Shown: positions 36,481 through 47,532 of the stretch, piece by piece | Numbering within the stretch: the stretch's first letter is position 1 | Layout of the letters: each line of letters begins with the position of its first letter | NCBI GenBank assembly: GCA_032622095.1 | Contig: CP136066.1 | Coordinates: forward strand, 96,121,319-96,185,318 | DNA from: Siphonodentalium dalli | Taxonomy: Eukaryota > Mollusca > Scaphopoda > Gadilida > Siphonodentaliidae | Reading direction: 5' to 3' | DNA: 64,000 nt | The notes under the pieces: model-generated | Told to the model about the DNA's origin: nothing | Seen by the model: only the letters and a program-made list of their open reading frames with translations | Database searches by the model: none | Made by a program: the position numbers and the translations under genes

Positions 36481-37574
36481 ATATAATTTTGTTTTTGTTT
36501 TTCGGTCATTGTGACAACAGCAGTTACCGTGGTTAGAAATTATCAACAAATTACCACTACCCTCCCTCTATGTTTGTAACAAATATTTTACAGCAAGTAT
36601 GAAAATATTACCAGCTTTTACTAAAAAACAACACATTTGACATTGAATATTGCATGATGGAAATGAAACTATCAGAACAATATTAATTGACCGAGATCGG
36701 TCAAGGCGCCGAGAAATGGCGCAGGCCCTATTCCGCATTCTCTTAGCGGTGACCATTTTTGGTCGGGTGCATAATTGGTGGTGTCGGGAGTATTTTGAAA
36801 GTGTTTCTTCGGGCCACCCTACATAACCAAAAATGTCGAATAAGAAATAAGTAGTGGTTGCGCCAAAACACCGAACCATCAATGTAACATACGCATATAT
36901 GAATGACTTAGTTTCATGACGTCATTTTGAAACGTCATTTGCCGGAATTCAAACAAGACTGCACTTATTATGTCGTCTCCAAACAACTGATTTCCTTCAC
37001 TAGACCAGGATACAGTTTCATGTATAAGCACGTTATGACATATATAGTTGTGACTTATAATATGGTCTTAAGTTCAAATTTCAGTCATATGTGTATTTCG
37101 CGAACAGTGACTTAATGTAAGATGGTCTTAACGTTGGTCTTAACTTTTAGTCTGGGGAGAGGTGTCTTAATATAACCTTAAAGTTAAGACCGAAGTTATG
37201 AGCCGCCTTTGGTCGGAAAGATGGATGAGATATAGTTCATGTATATTATTATAAATAAATTGAACTGAATAAAATCTTGAGAACACGGATGGATGTTCAA
37301 TAGAAATAAATATAATTAATAACCATTTGGCAGGGACGTGGCCAGTGGTTGTGCGATTAGCGGGATGTCAACTTTTAACTGTAAACCACCAACACCAACA
37401 ACTATACATTTCTGACTGCTGTATAACAAAGAGAGAAACTTGGACATCATCTGTTTAAATTCCAGTAGATTCAAATCACATAATCACAGTAATCACGTCA
37501 TGATAATTGGTCCGAATATTTTCACATCTGGGACACTATAGTTTTATAGTAAATGATTTATACTCAGCTGTTTG
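36481..37574. other. no recognised feature
   Basis: Non-coding. A local TCTTAACGTTGGTCTTAAC repeat lies near 37123. Confidence 0.4.
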
Positions 37575-38240
37575 GTAAATAGAGGATCTACAACTCGTCT
37601 CCAGTTTATAGCGGAATTTACAAAACTCGTCCAGTAAATTAGGTCTGGACCTCGTCAAAGTCTCGGCCCAGACCTAATTTACTGGACGAGTTTTGTAAAT
37701 TCCGCTATAGACTGGGGACGAGTTGTAGATTATATTTATTACATGATCCAAAACCTCGACAAAACTTACTTAAATCAACAAATGGTACGTGAAACTAACA
37801 TCGGCTTATATAAGGCATGCTTGTGCGATGACGTTTCACGTAACTGCGTTGTTTGCCCGCGTAGAGAAATTCCAGATAAATAAAGACTCTTTGGCGTATT
37901 TAATGGCGTATCTTTAATGACACAACTTTTCAAACTCTTCATTCATTATAGTTTGTTGGGAAAATATTGGGAAAAGCCATAGTATTTTGAGACGTAGCGT
38001 ACGAAATGTAAACAGACGACAAACCGGAAGTCAAAGGTTACCTTGCACATTTTAGTCGGGGAGCCAATAAGGTCCACCTGCACCCCCCCCCCCCCGATGA
38101 TTACAAATAACCCTTGTCGTGGTAATCAAGGTATTTCCTGTTATTAAACGAACGTTTAATATCATAATTTATAGAATGGGTTTATTGAATGGAATAAGGG
38201 TAGGATCGTGTAATAAATTGTGATATTAAACGTTCGTTTA
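37575..38240 (+). repeat. repeat family R4, + copy abutting the large foldback
   Basis: It starts with the inverted pair TACAACTCGT...CCAGTAAATTAGGTCTGGAC / CAGACCTAATTTACTGGACG...ACGAGTTGTAG at 37589-37730. It then runs through the same segments as 63205-63755 and ends in AAACGAACGTTTAATATCA...GAATGGAATAAGGGTAGGAT. Its right end overlaps the start of the large foldback element, which mirrors this end on both arms. Confidence 0.65.
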
Positions 38241-39589
38241 ATAACAGGAAATAGTCGGGGAGCCAATAAGGTCCACCTGCACCCCCCCCCGATGATTACA
38301 AATAACCTTATTTTTATTGTTCCCTATGGTATCCAGATAAAGAATCCGGAATTCTCCGAAAAATAAAGGTGGCCCTACTAGGTGCTAGAGCCATTTGAAT
38401 CCAAGATGGCCGCCATTTCCTCTAATTCCGACCAGCTGTATTTAATCGTTGTAATAGATCGGTTGTTAGCAAAAGACACGGACAAAATATATACCATTTG
38501 TTGGTATGATGTCCTTCTTCAAAATGACGGCAAAAAATTTCGAAAAAAATTCAAAATGGCCGCCGAAAAATGACGTCATCTGCACGAAAATAGGAAATTT
38601 AATTAATATTTCACCATATCTTCCATTTTTCTTCACATTAATCATTAGTAAATGGCAATGTTTTTGAGACAGTCATCAAGCGTGATATTATAGCGTCATT
38701 TTAAGACATTTGCCATTGACGAGGGTTCCGTAATAGATACAGAAAGAGGATTTGAAAAAGAGGGGTAAAATTTTGGATTTTTTGCAAGACGATTTTGATA
38801 GTCATTTTATCGACAAACCACACAGGCTGTTAATAGAATGTCAACAACTATGTGCTTTATTTTATTGGACGGATGTTTTACTTCAATGGGAATGAAATTG
38901 GTGTAGAAAATTTCCAAAATGGCCGCCGAAAATATGAAAAATGGTAAATATTGCCCCAGGGTGTCCTGCAATGGCTTACAAGTTGTGGTTAATATATAAA
39001 ATTGGCTAATCTGTATTATATACATTGCATACTAACATGTCTGATGCACCATGGATCATTGTTTCTATTGTCACCACTGACATCACCAGAAATATTGGAT
39101 TTTTCTCTCACAAACTTGACATAAATTTCGACAAAAATTCACTTTTCAGGGTTGGACAATTGTTTTAAGTAAAATGCAACTATCATTGGTATCAAAGGTA
39201 TTTATTGTATTGGTCTATCTTAAATGTGTCACACTACGGTGTTTATAGACCAAATTGCTCAAGATGGCTTCCAAATTTGTAAAAAGTTAATTTTTTACAT
39301 ATATCCCGAACATTATTCTCTGCGTTATCCGACAAGGTAGTAAATTGTGACTCACTTGGTTATTGTACGTGTTAGTTAATTAACTGACAACTAAGTTCTA
39401 TTATGTTTGTCCCAGTTCCGTATGGGGCATGACAAATTCATTTTAAAGTTGCAGTATGGAATTTTGCGGAGAACCTCTTTTGTGTTTCTTGCCATATTAT
39501 TGAAAGGAAATGGGCATAACTTTGAAACGGAACTGAGATGAACCATAATATGTGGCTATTCTGGTCCATTATGATAAAACATATCAACT

Positions 39590-41237
39590 GGATACACGGT
39601 GGATGCCAAGATGGTAGCAAGGGAGTTACTATATGGTCATAGATGAGGTGAATAGGTATACAGGGAGTTATTGTATGGTCAACGGTGAGATGAGTACATG
39701 TATGTATACAATTAGTGACTGTATGATCATAAATGTAATGAATAGCTATACAGGGAGTGACTAAATGGTCATGTGTCAGGTGTATGAGTATACCCGGTGT
39801 TCCTGCTTGGTGATGTGGCGGTATGGTCATGTGTAGGTTATACGGGTATACACATGTGTTGCTATATGGTCATGGGCGAGGGGTATGTGTATATAGCGAG
39901 CGGCTATATGGGCATGGATGATGTGCATATGCATACATGGAGTGAATATACTGACATGGCTGGGGAGTATTAGTATATCTTGAGTGGCTATTCTGCTATG
40001 GTGTGACAATAGGGATACGGGGAGTGACATGGCCAAGGGTGAGGTGAATATATATACAGGGAGTTACTGTATGGGCATGAATGGTGTGAATATGTATACA
40101 AGGAGTGACTATATGGTTATGAGTGGGGTGTCCATGGTGAGATGCATAGGAATATAAGGAGTGGCTGTATGGGCATGTGTGAGGTGAATCGGTATACATG
40201 TAGTGACTGTACGGTGTATTGTTGTGTGTGGCCGTTGTGACCGTATGGGCATTGCTGTGGTGTATAGATATAACGAGAGTAGCTACATGGTCATCTGTGA
40301 GTTGTTTATGTATATATGGAGTGACTGTAATGTCGTGGTGGGATGTATATGTGTACCGTGTGTGGCTGTATTGTGACATGTGGGTGTATATGTATATTTG
40401 TGCTGTCTGTATGATCATGGATGGAGTGCGTAGATAAATAGGGAGTGATTTTATGGTTATGGGTAATGTGTATAGGTGCACCTGGTATGCCTGTACGGTC
40501 AAGATTGTATATTTGTGCTGTCTGTATGATCATGGATGGAGTGCGTAGATAAATAGGGAGTGATTTTATGGTTATGGGTAATGTGTATAGGTGCACCTGG
40601 TATGCCTGTACGGTCAAGATTGAAGTTATATGCATACCTGTGGCTATATAGGGAGTGCCCTTTTGGTAACGGGTGGGTCGTATATTGATATATGTTGTGG
40701 ATGTATTATCATCGGTGGTGTATAGGGTGTAGATGAATGATCATGGATGGCGTGTATAAGTATACATTGAGTTGCGGAATTGTCATGTGCGAGGTGTATA
40801 TGCAAGTATTAAACTTATGAGTGGTCGTGTGTGCGGGTATTGGTATATTTGGAAGGGCTCACCATTGATGAGGTGTATATGTATATCTGGATTGACTCTA
40901 TGGTCATGGGTATGGCGAATAGATATACATGTAGTGGCTGTATTGTCCACGGTGAGGTGAATAGGTATACAATGAGTGACTTTATGATCGTGAATGTGGT
41001 GAATATGTATACACATAGTGACTATATGGTCAGGTGTAGGAGTATACCTGGTGTTCATGCATGGTGACTCATGGCTGTATCGTCATTTGTGGCATGTACC
41101 AGTATAACCAAATATGGCTGTATGGTCAGGTGTATGTGTATAGAGTGGGTGACTATATTGTCATTTGTGTGGTGTTTATGTACATATGAGGTCATGGTGG
41201 GTTGTACATGTGTAATTTGGGTGGCTATCGCTTTCCA
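39590..41237 (-). repeat. degenerate 42-bp minisatellite, left arm
   Basis: On the minus strand the unit reads approximately TTCACCTCACCCATGACCAT, ATAGTCACTCCCTGTATACC, TA. Because 42 is a multiple of three, minus-strand frames stay open for up to 168 codons with a 14-residue period (IHLTHDHIVTPCIP-like). A 114-bp segment is duplicated in tandem at about 40389-40620. The open frames most likely reflect the unit, not selection. Confidence 0.75.
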
Positions 41238-41330
41238 CAATAACGCAAGGATATGTTAATCAATAGAGAGGTCATATCAAAGAGTTTTCCACCATGATAG
41301 TGTTTGTGTACATGGGGGAACTTTAAACGT

Positions 41331-42245
41331 GAAAAGCGATAGCCACCCATTACCACACAGTCATTCCATATATACATAAACACTACAGACATAACAATAT
41401 AGTGACCAACTGTATAAACGTACAACTGACCCATGACCATGGATGGCCATACAGCCATGAGTCACAATGCAGTCACACCGGGTATAATCCTAAACATGAC
41501 CCATAACCATAGAGTCACTCCTTGTATACCCATTCACCTCACTATTGGCCATACGGTCATCCCATGTATACCTATTCTCCACACACACATGGTCAAATAG
41601 ACATTCAATATATACATCAACACCACAACAATGACCATAGAGTCACCCCGGGTATACATATCCACCTCACCAATGGTCATATAGCCACTCGCTTCATACA
41701 CATACCCTCACACATGGCACCTGGTATACTCCTTCATCTGACCTATGGCCATATAGTCACACCGTGTGTGCCTATTCAAAACATTCGTACATGATCATGG
41801 TCAATCACTGTATATATATTCACCTCACCCTTGGCCATGTCACTCCCCGTATCCCTATTTGTCACACCATAGCAGAATAGCCACTCAAGATATACTAATA
41901 CTCCCCAGCCATGTCAGTATATTCACTCCATGTATGCATATGCACATCATCCATGGCCATATAGCCGATCGCTATATACACATACCCCTCGCCCATGACC
42001 ATATAGCAACACATGTGTATACCCGTATAACCTACACATGACCTACACGTCACCAAGGAGGAACACCGGGTATACTCATACACCTGACACATGACCATTT
42101 AGTCACTCCCTGTATAGCTATTCATTACATTTATGATCATACAGTCACTAATTGTATACATACATGTACTCATCTCACCGTTGACCATACAATAACTCCC
42201 TGTATACCTATTCACCTCATCTATGACCATATAGTAACTCCCTTG
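41331..42245 (+). repeat. degenerate 42-bp minisatellite, right arm
   Basis: It is the inverse counterpart of the left array, but only about 0.9 kb against 1.65 kb. The arms have therefore changed copy number since the inversion, while the outer 350 bp of the array still match almost exactly. Confidence 0.7.
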
Positions 42246-43773
42246 CTACCATCTTGGCATCCACCGTGTATCCAGTTGATATGTTTTATCATAATGGACC
42301 AGAATAGCCACATATTATGGTTCATCTCAGTTCCGTTTCAAAGTTATGCCCATTTCCTTTCAATAATATGGCAAGAAACACAAAAGAGGTTCTCCGCAAA
42401 ATTCCATACTGCAACTTTAAAATGAATTTGTCATGCCCCATACGGAACTGGGACAAACATAATAGAACGTAGTTGTCAGTTAATTAACTAACACGTACAA
42501 TAACCAAGTGAGTCACAATTTACTACCTTGTCGGATAACGCAGAGAATAATGTTCGGGATATATGTAAAAAATTAACTTTTTACAAATTTGGTTGCCATT
42601 TTGGAAGCCATCTTGAGCAATTTGGTCTATAAACACCGTAGTGTGACACATTTAAGATAGACCAATACAATAAATACCTTTGATACCAATGATAGTTGCA
42701 TTTTACTTAAAACAATTGTCCAACCCTGAAAAGTGAATTTTTGTCGAAATTTATGTCAAGTTTGTGAGAGAAAAATCCAATATTTCTGGTGATGTCAGTG
42801 GTGACAATAGAAACAATGATCCATGGTGCATCAGACATGTTAGTATGCAATGTATATAATACAGATTAGCCAATTTTATATATTAACCACAACTTGTAAG
42901 CCATTGCAGGACACCCTGGGGCAATATTTACCATTTTTCATATTTTCGGCGGCCATTTTGGAAATTTTCTACACCAATTTCATTCCCATTGAAGTAAAAC
43001 ATCCGTCCAATAAAATAAAGCACATAGTTGTTGACATTCTATTAACAGCCTGTGTGGTTTGTCGATAAAATGACTATCAAAATCGTCTTGCAAAAAATCG
43101 AAAATTTTACCCCTCTTTTTCAAATCCTCTTTCTGTATCTATTACGGAACCCTCGTCAATGGCAAATGTCTTAAAATGACGCTATAATATCACGCTTGAT
43201 GACTGTCTCAAAAACATTGCCATTTACTAATGATTAATGTGAAGAAAAATGGAAGATATGGTGAAATATTAATTAAATTTCCTATTTTCGTGCAGATGAC
43301 GTCATTTTTCGGCGGCCATTTTGAATTTTTTTCGAAATTTTTTGCCGTCATTTTGAAGAAGGACATCATACCAACAAATGGTATATATTTTGTCCGTGTC
43401 TTTTGCTAACAACCGATCTATTACAACGATTAAATACAGCTGGTCGGAATTAGAGGAAATGGCGGCCATCTTGGATTCAAATGGCTCTAGCACCTAGTAG
43501 GGCCACCTTTATTTTTCGGAGAATTCCGGATTCTTTATCTGGATACCATAGGGAACAATAAAAATAAGGTTATTTGTAATCATCGGGGGGGGTGCAGGTG
43601 GACCTTATTGGCTCCCCGACTATTTCCTGTTATTAAACGAACGTTTAATATCACAATTTATTACACGATCCTACCCTTATTCCATTCAATAAACCCATTC
43701 TATAAATTATGATATTAAACGTTCGTTTAATAACAGGAAATACCTTGATTACCACGACAAGGGTGATAGCTGT

Positions 43774-44539
43774 TATGTTTCTATAATAGATATCGCAAAT
43801 TGCGCTCAATCCACCGTGCTTTATCACCCATGAATATTAAATGAGTGAATTATATGCCATATTTTGGTAATAATAACGTACATGTATCCCGTATATATAA
43901 CAGCAGGATAGAGTAATATATAACAAGCCCGGAGTATATTATCATTTATAATCCACACACATGAATCTCAGATCCTACATAAATGTATTACAATTGTATT
44001 ATGTATTACAGTTATTAGCTGTGAAATAAAACATTGACTAGAACACGGCACACGGCACACCAGGGGCCGTAAGAACATATAACACTATGAACTATCTCTT
44101 CGTGTTTGTTATATAGTGAAATGAAACACTCCGGTAGTGTGATCAAATAGAAATGGAGAATACTCCTGCTCAAGGTAGATTCAAGATTTCAAGATTTTAT
44201 TCGATAACGGAAGCTCCATGTCGGAACATCAAAATTTGGAAATAACATAACTATAATAATAACGAGCACCAGTTTTCTGTACAATGGGGAGTAACTCTAA
44301 TGATGCCTCATTATGTATTTACAGTGGCTATGTGCTGATTACGCTAGTACAGTATGAAATTCTAAATAAGTAGATTCCTTAAAATTAGTTAATTACATCA
44401 TTGAACAAGAGGTACGCTGTCGCGTGGCATTTGCCCCCAACCGTAGCAATTCGGATTAAGCATGAACGAAACTGCGGATATCCGAGGAGTTCTATATGAC
44501 CATTCCAAAAGAAGTTCGTACAATCATCACTTCTAGAAA
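43774..44539. other. no recognised gene
   Basis: Non-coding. A TTCAAGATTTCAAGATTTTA duplication at 44170-44195 may mark the edge of an old repeat. Confidence 0.35.
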
Positions 44540-44963
44540 TTCCGGAAACCCAAAAACAAGCGAAAAATCAAATTTTCTAAGTTGCAAAAAGGGCCATAAC
44601 TCTGGCAAAAAACATCAGATCATACCCAAATTCGCACTTGACATGTATTTTCATATAACTGATATAACGGGATTTGCAATCGTACCACAAAAGCTTACGC
44701 TATCATCTGGAAACCCAAAAAACAAGAGAAAAATTTAATTTTCTAAGTAAAAAAAATGGCCATAACTCTGGTGAAAATGACGAAACCCGCGCTATGCATG
44801 TAGCTGTTTCCACATGCTGCTCTATCACCATACCAAATATCAGCTAAATCTGCCCAGCGGTTGCTGAACAATAATACAAAATGTTTGTACGGACGGACAA
44901 AATTGAATTTTCTAAGTAAAAAAGGGCCATAACTCTGGTGAAAATGGGTGGACGAAACCCGCG
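44540..44963 (+). repeat. host repeat that was the Polinton target (left part)
   Basis: Tandem related units contain TTTTCTAAGT, GGCCATAACTCTGGTGAAAA, GACGAAACCCGCGCTATGCA, TGTAGCTG, CACCATACCAAAT and AATGTTTGTACGGACGGAC. The unit at 44758-44895 is uninterrupted. The next unit stops at CCCGCG (44958-44963), where the Polinton begins. Confidence 0.75.
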
Positions 44964-45257
44964 AGTAGTAATGGTGGGCACTATGGCCCAGTACCCCCCC
45001 AGACATGGGCACTATGGCCCAGTACCCCCCCAGACATGGGCACTATGGCCCAGTACCCCCCAGACATGGGCACTATGGCCCATGGGCCATAGTGCCCATG
45101 TCTGGGGGGGTACTGGGCCATAGTGCCCATGTCTGGGGGGTACTGGGCCATAGTGCCCATGTCTGGGGGGTACTGGGCCATAGTTCCCACCCTGAGGATA
45201 GATGTTCCTGTCATTGATGTGACATTTCTGATCGAAAAAATGAAAATGGACTTAGAA
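44964..45257 (+). repeat. Polinton left terminal inverted repeat
   Basis: It matches the inverse of 61880-62173 almost throughout, including GATAGATGTTCCTGTCATTG and TCGAAAAAATGAAAATGG at the inner end. Its outer 230 bp are a palindrome of their own. About 3.3 direct 31-bp units (GGGCACTATGGCCCAGTACC and a C run, then AGACAT) are followed by the same units inverted, with the centre at about 45082. Confidence 0.95.
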
Positions 45258-45333
45258 TTATTTTTTTCAAAAGGAAAATCTCACTTTGGAAAATATCAAT
45301 TAGCTATCAAGAGTATCTTTTCGATCATTTGGT

Positions 45334-45349
45334 GGCCCTGAAAAGGGCC
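45334..45349 (-). terminator. histone-type 3' stem-loop after the OTU-like gene
   Basis: Read on the minus strand: GGCCCTTTTCAGGGCC preceded by AAAAC and followed by ACCAAA. It has a perfect 6-bp stem and a UUUC loop, the form of the metazoan histone mRNA 3' end bound by stem-loop-binding protein. It lies about 20 nt after the stop codon. A purine-rich GAAAAGA follows 10 nt on, where a U7-binding element would be expected. Confidence 0.8.
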
Positions 45350-45368
45350 GTTTTATTTTTGTTATAGT

Positions 45369-45833
45369 TTAGAATCCGCCACATTGAACTTCTTTGTTCG
45401 CCAAAACTTCAATTGATTTGTCTCCTCGCCTCATCCATATTTCGCATTCACAATAATGCTCGTGGCAAACGTGGGGGATCCACACTAGAGGTATTGTTGA
45501 CTTGAATCTTGGTGTTGATTTGTAGCCGCCTTTGGTAGCATCAAACATGACGATAGGTCGCTGTATAACAGTCGCCGCTAATTCAACCATCAATCTTGAT
45601 TCGGCCAAAAGTGGTGTGCGCCGTAAATCTTGTGCCGACGCACCAAGTTCGTCACTCTCTGCGTAGTACAGGTCAACTGCCGCATCTCTCAGAATCATCC
45701 ATCCATCGGTCGTCCCGTAAATTTCGAGGCTGAGTGCCCTCCAAAATAGCGATATTTCTTCACCGTACACTGCTTTACAGTATACCCCACCGCCCATTAT
45801 CTCGTCAAGATCTGTTATGTTTACAGCAGTCAT
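45369..45833 (-). CDS. OTU-like protein, probable Cys-less cysteine-protease fold
   Basis: Polinton accessory gene of 154 residues. Residues about 24-53 (SLFWRALSLEIYGTTDGW and on) resemble the start of OTU deubiquitinase domains (x-C-L-F-R-A-L-S...YG-T-x-D). Residues about 79-95 (ESRLMVELAATVIQRPIV) resemble the E...A..L.RPI strand region. IPLVWIPHVCHEHY resembles the C-terminal I-x-L...HY histidine region. The usual catalytic Cys position appears to be Ser, with a Trp inserted after it, so it may bind ubiquitin without cutting it, or be inactive. It starts MTAV, as does the partner small gene at 47709. Its stop is followed about 20 nt on by a histone-type stem-loop. It shares a bidirectional promoter with ORF A. 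The family call rests on motif pattern only. Confidence 0.5.
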   Translation of the reverse strand: MTAVNITDLDEIMGGGVYCKAVYGEEISLFWRALSLEIYGTTDGWMILRDAAVDLYYAESDELGASAQDLRRTPLLAESRLMVELAATVIQRPIVMFDATKGGYKSTPRFKSTIPLVWIPHVCHEHYCECEIWMRRGDKSIEVLANKEVQCGGF

Positions 45834-46735
45834 CTTTGAATGTAGAATAAGTCTGAAGATCCGTCTTGAACATATATCACGATTGCGCGGGCGGTAGAGA
45901 AAGCATATAATACTTTGACGTTAAAAATGACAAATGTTCCCTGACGTTGTTTCTTTTCAGTGCATTATCTGTTAGTTTCACCATTTCGATATGTTATAGA
46001 TTAAATTCATGATAGTATATACAATTAATTAAGATGTTTTAACATATGAATTCATCTTCGTTCATAAACGATGACCAAGTAAAGTTATCAAATGCAATGA
46101 TCAAGAAAAATGTTCAGTATGTTTCTTGTGTTCAGTTTTTATGTATAAAATATGTACAATTCCAAAACCAAAAACTAGAAAAACATTCCATATTTGCCTA
46201 ACGAGGTAATAAATATATCAATCATGTGTACCAAATAATAGATAATGATCTAACGAAATTAAAAACATTTGTTTGATCGCTATGCAATAATGATCAAGAA
46301 AAATATGCATGTTGATCCGGTTCTGAAAAAACACAACGTCAGGAAATATTTGTCAATTTTAACGCCAAAGTATTATGTGATTTCATTGACGCCCGTGTAA
46401 CAATCTTGTGTTCAGTTTTATGTATAAAATATGTACAATTCCAAAAACAAAAACTAGAAAAACATTCCATATTTTCCTAACGAGATAACAAATATATCAA
46501 TCATGTGTACCAACTAATAGATAATGATCTAACGAAATAAAAAACATTTGTTTGATCGCTATACAATAATGATCAAGAAAAATATGCATGTTGATCCGGC
46601 TCTGAAAAAACACAACTTGAGGAAATATTTGTCAATTTTAACGCCAACGCGACATGTGATTTCATTGTCGCCCGTGTCAAATGTATACAAATATTTTCGA
46701 ATTTGATCAACCTTACATTGCATTGCTATCAAGAG
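45834..46735. promoter_or_regulatory. bidirectional promoter module P1 (OTU-like <-> ORF A)
   Basis: It begins at the OTU-like ATG with CATCTTTGAATGTAGAATAA and is homologous to module P2 at 47710-48313. Inverted elements flank it: TACTTTGACGTTAAAAATGA at about 45911, and TTTTAACGCCAAAGTATTAT at about 46357. A further TTTTAACGCCAACGCGACAT lies at about 46636 because the right 280 bp are tandemly duplicated (46119-46393, 46398-46674). TTTGGCG/CGCCAAA resembles the E2F site. Direction and activity are inferred from gene positions. Confidence 0.55.
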
Positions 46736-47071
46736 ATGGATCCGTTAACAGAATTTCTTCAGAGTGAGATATACAGTAATCCTGTTGCACAGAATACATA
46801 TGCGGCACCACAGTCAACAGGCCAAGCTAATACGACAATGACTATAGGTGGTGATACACTCATTTTAAAAGCGATTTTAGATGAACTGAGATGTCTTCGC
46901 AGGGATATTGACGTGAAAACGCAAGTAACGCATCAAGAAGTGAAAGTGAATCTTCATTTCGTTGCAGAAGAGATAGATATACCAATCAGGGTTCATGATG
47001 TTCAGAGATCGAAAGAGCAGAAACAGATCAAAAAAGAAAAAATTATTGGCGGTGAAAGAAAAACAACCTAA
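46736..47071 (+). CDS. Polinton accessory ORF A (unknown function)
   Basis: The first ATG of the open frame (MDPLTEFLQSE) gives 111 residues. Residues about 28-60 (TTMTIGGDTLILKAILDELR) may form a helix or coil; the rest is charged, with a Lys-rich end. Another frame (46995-47219) continues for about 60 codons of similar Lys-rich sequence and stops about 20 nt before the histone-type stem-loop at 47242. That spacing matches the other genes of this cassette. The natural protein may therefore run into that frame, with a +1 shift at the A-rich run near 47028-47043, by mutation or programmed slippage. No homologue is known to me. Confidence 0.55.
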   Translation: MDPLTEFLQSEIYSNPVAQNTYAAPQSTGQANTTMTIGGDTLILKAILDELRCLRRDIDVKTQVTHQEVKVNLHFVAEEIDIPIRVHDVQRSKEQKQIKKEKIIGGERKTT

Positions 47072-47241
47072 GAGTATCATGAAGGCTGAGACAAAAGTCA
47101 GATTTCATCTTCCTTGTAAAGAATCTAAAGATACAGAGAAAAGTGATGAATTCGCAAAAGCTCTCGGTTCTCATGGGAAAGATATGTCAAGATATAAGAA
47201 AAACACAAAACGGTGTTAAAGTCAGATGATAATTTTAAAAC

Positions 47242-47257
47242 GGCCCTTTTCAGGGCC
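47242..47257 (+). terminator. histone-type 3' stem-loop after ORF A
   Basis: GGCCCTTTTCAGGGCC, preceded by AAAAC and followed by ACACACATTTCCC. The downstream CCCAAAAGGTTACTCTTTCA is the same as after ORF B (48724). Confidence 0.8.
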
Positions 47258-47467
47258 ACACACATTTCCCAAAAGGTTACTCTTTCATAGCTGAAAAATC
47301 AAAACACGATTGTTCAATTCATATTTTATTCAACAACAAATATTTGCAAGTATATTTTGTTTTAAATTATTCGTGGCGTAATTTTTTCAAAACGAAACAT
47401 AGGGTACAAGGAACATTATTAGTTCTTAAGCAAATGCTAAAAGTTTTTCTTTTTGAAAAAATTGGTT

Positions 47468-47483
47468 GGTCCTGAAAAGGACC
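47468..47483 (-). terminator. histone-type 3' stem-loop (distal) after the 58-residue gene
   Basis: On the minus strand: GGTCCTTTTCAGGACC, preceded by AAAAC and followed by AACCAA. The second stem pair is T-A instead of C-G and remains fully paired. This compensated change supports selection on structure. Confidence 0.7.
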
Positions 47484-47496
47484 GTTTTTTGTTTTT

Positions 47497-47512
47497 GGCC
47501 CTGAAAAGGGCC
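47497..47512 (-). terminator. histone-type 3' stem-loop (proximal) after the 58-residue gene
   Basis: On the minus strand: GGCCCTTTTCAGGGCC, about 20 nt after the stop at 47533. Two such hairpins in a row follow this gene. Confidence 0.75.
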
Positions 47513-47532
47513 GTTTTGTACGCCATCAAAAT

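Larger units (their letters stand above)
38106..43773. mobile_element. 5.7-kb foldback element (two long inverted arms)
   Basis: The left arm starts CCTTGTCGTGGTAATCAAGG (38106) and its mirror ends at about 43773. The arms are almost identical over the outer 1.5 kb: a 63-codon frame at 38382 (+) and 43302 (-) is the same, as are 38807 (-) and 42850 (+). They turn around a 90-bp centre between GGGTGGCTATCGCTTTCCAC (41219) and its inverse (41330-41349). The inner parts are a 42-bp minisatellite. No transposase is encoded. It may be a foldback transposon or an inverted duplication. Confidence 0.75.

Noticed and set aside
38382-38573. 63-codon frame identical on both foldback arms as a possible gene.
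   Set aside because: Identity follows from the inverted duplication; the frame is short and includes the common GGCCGCCAT repeat word.
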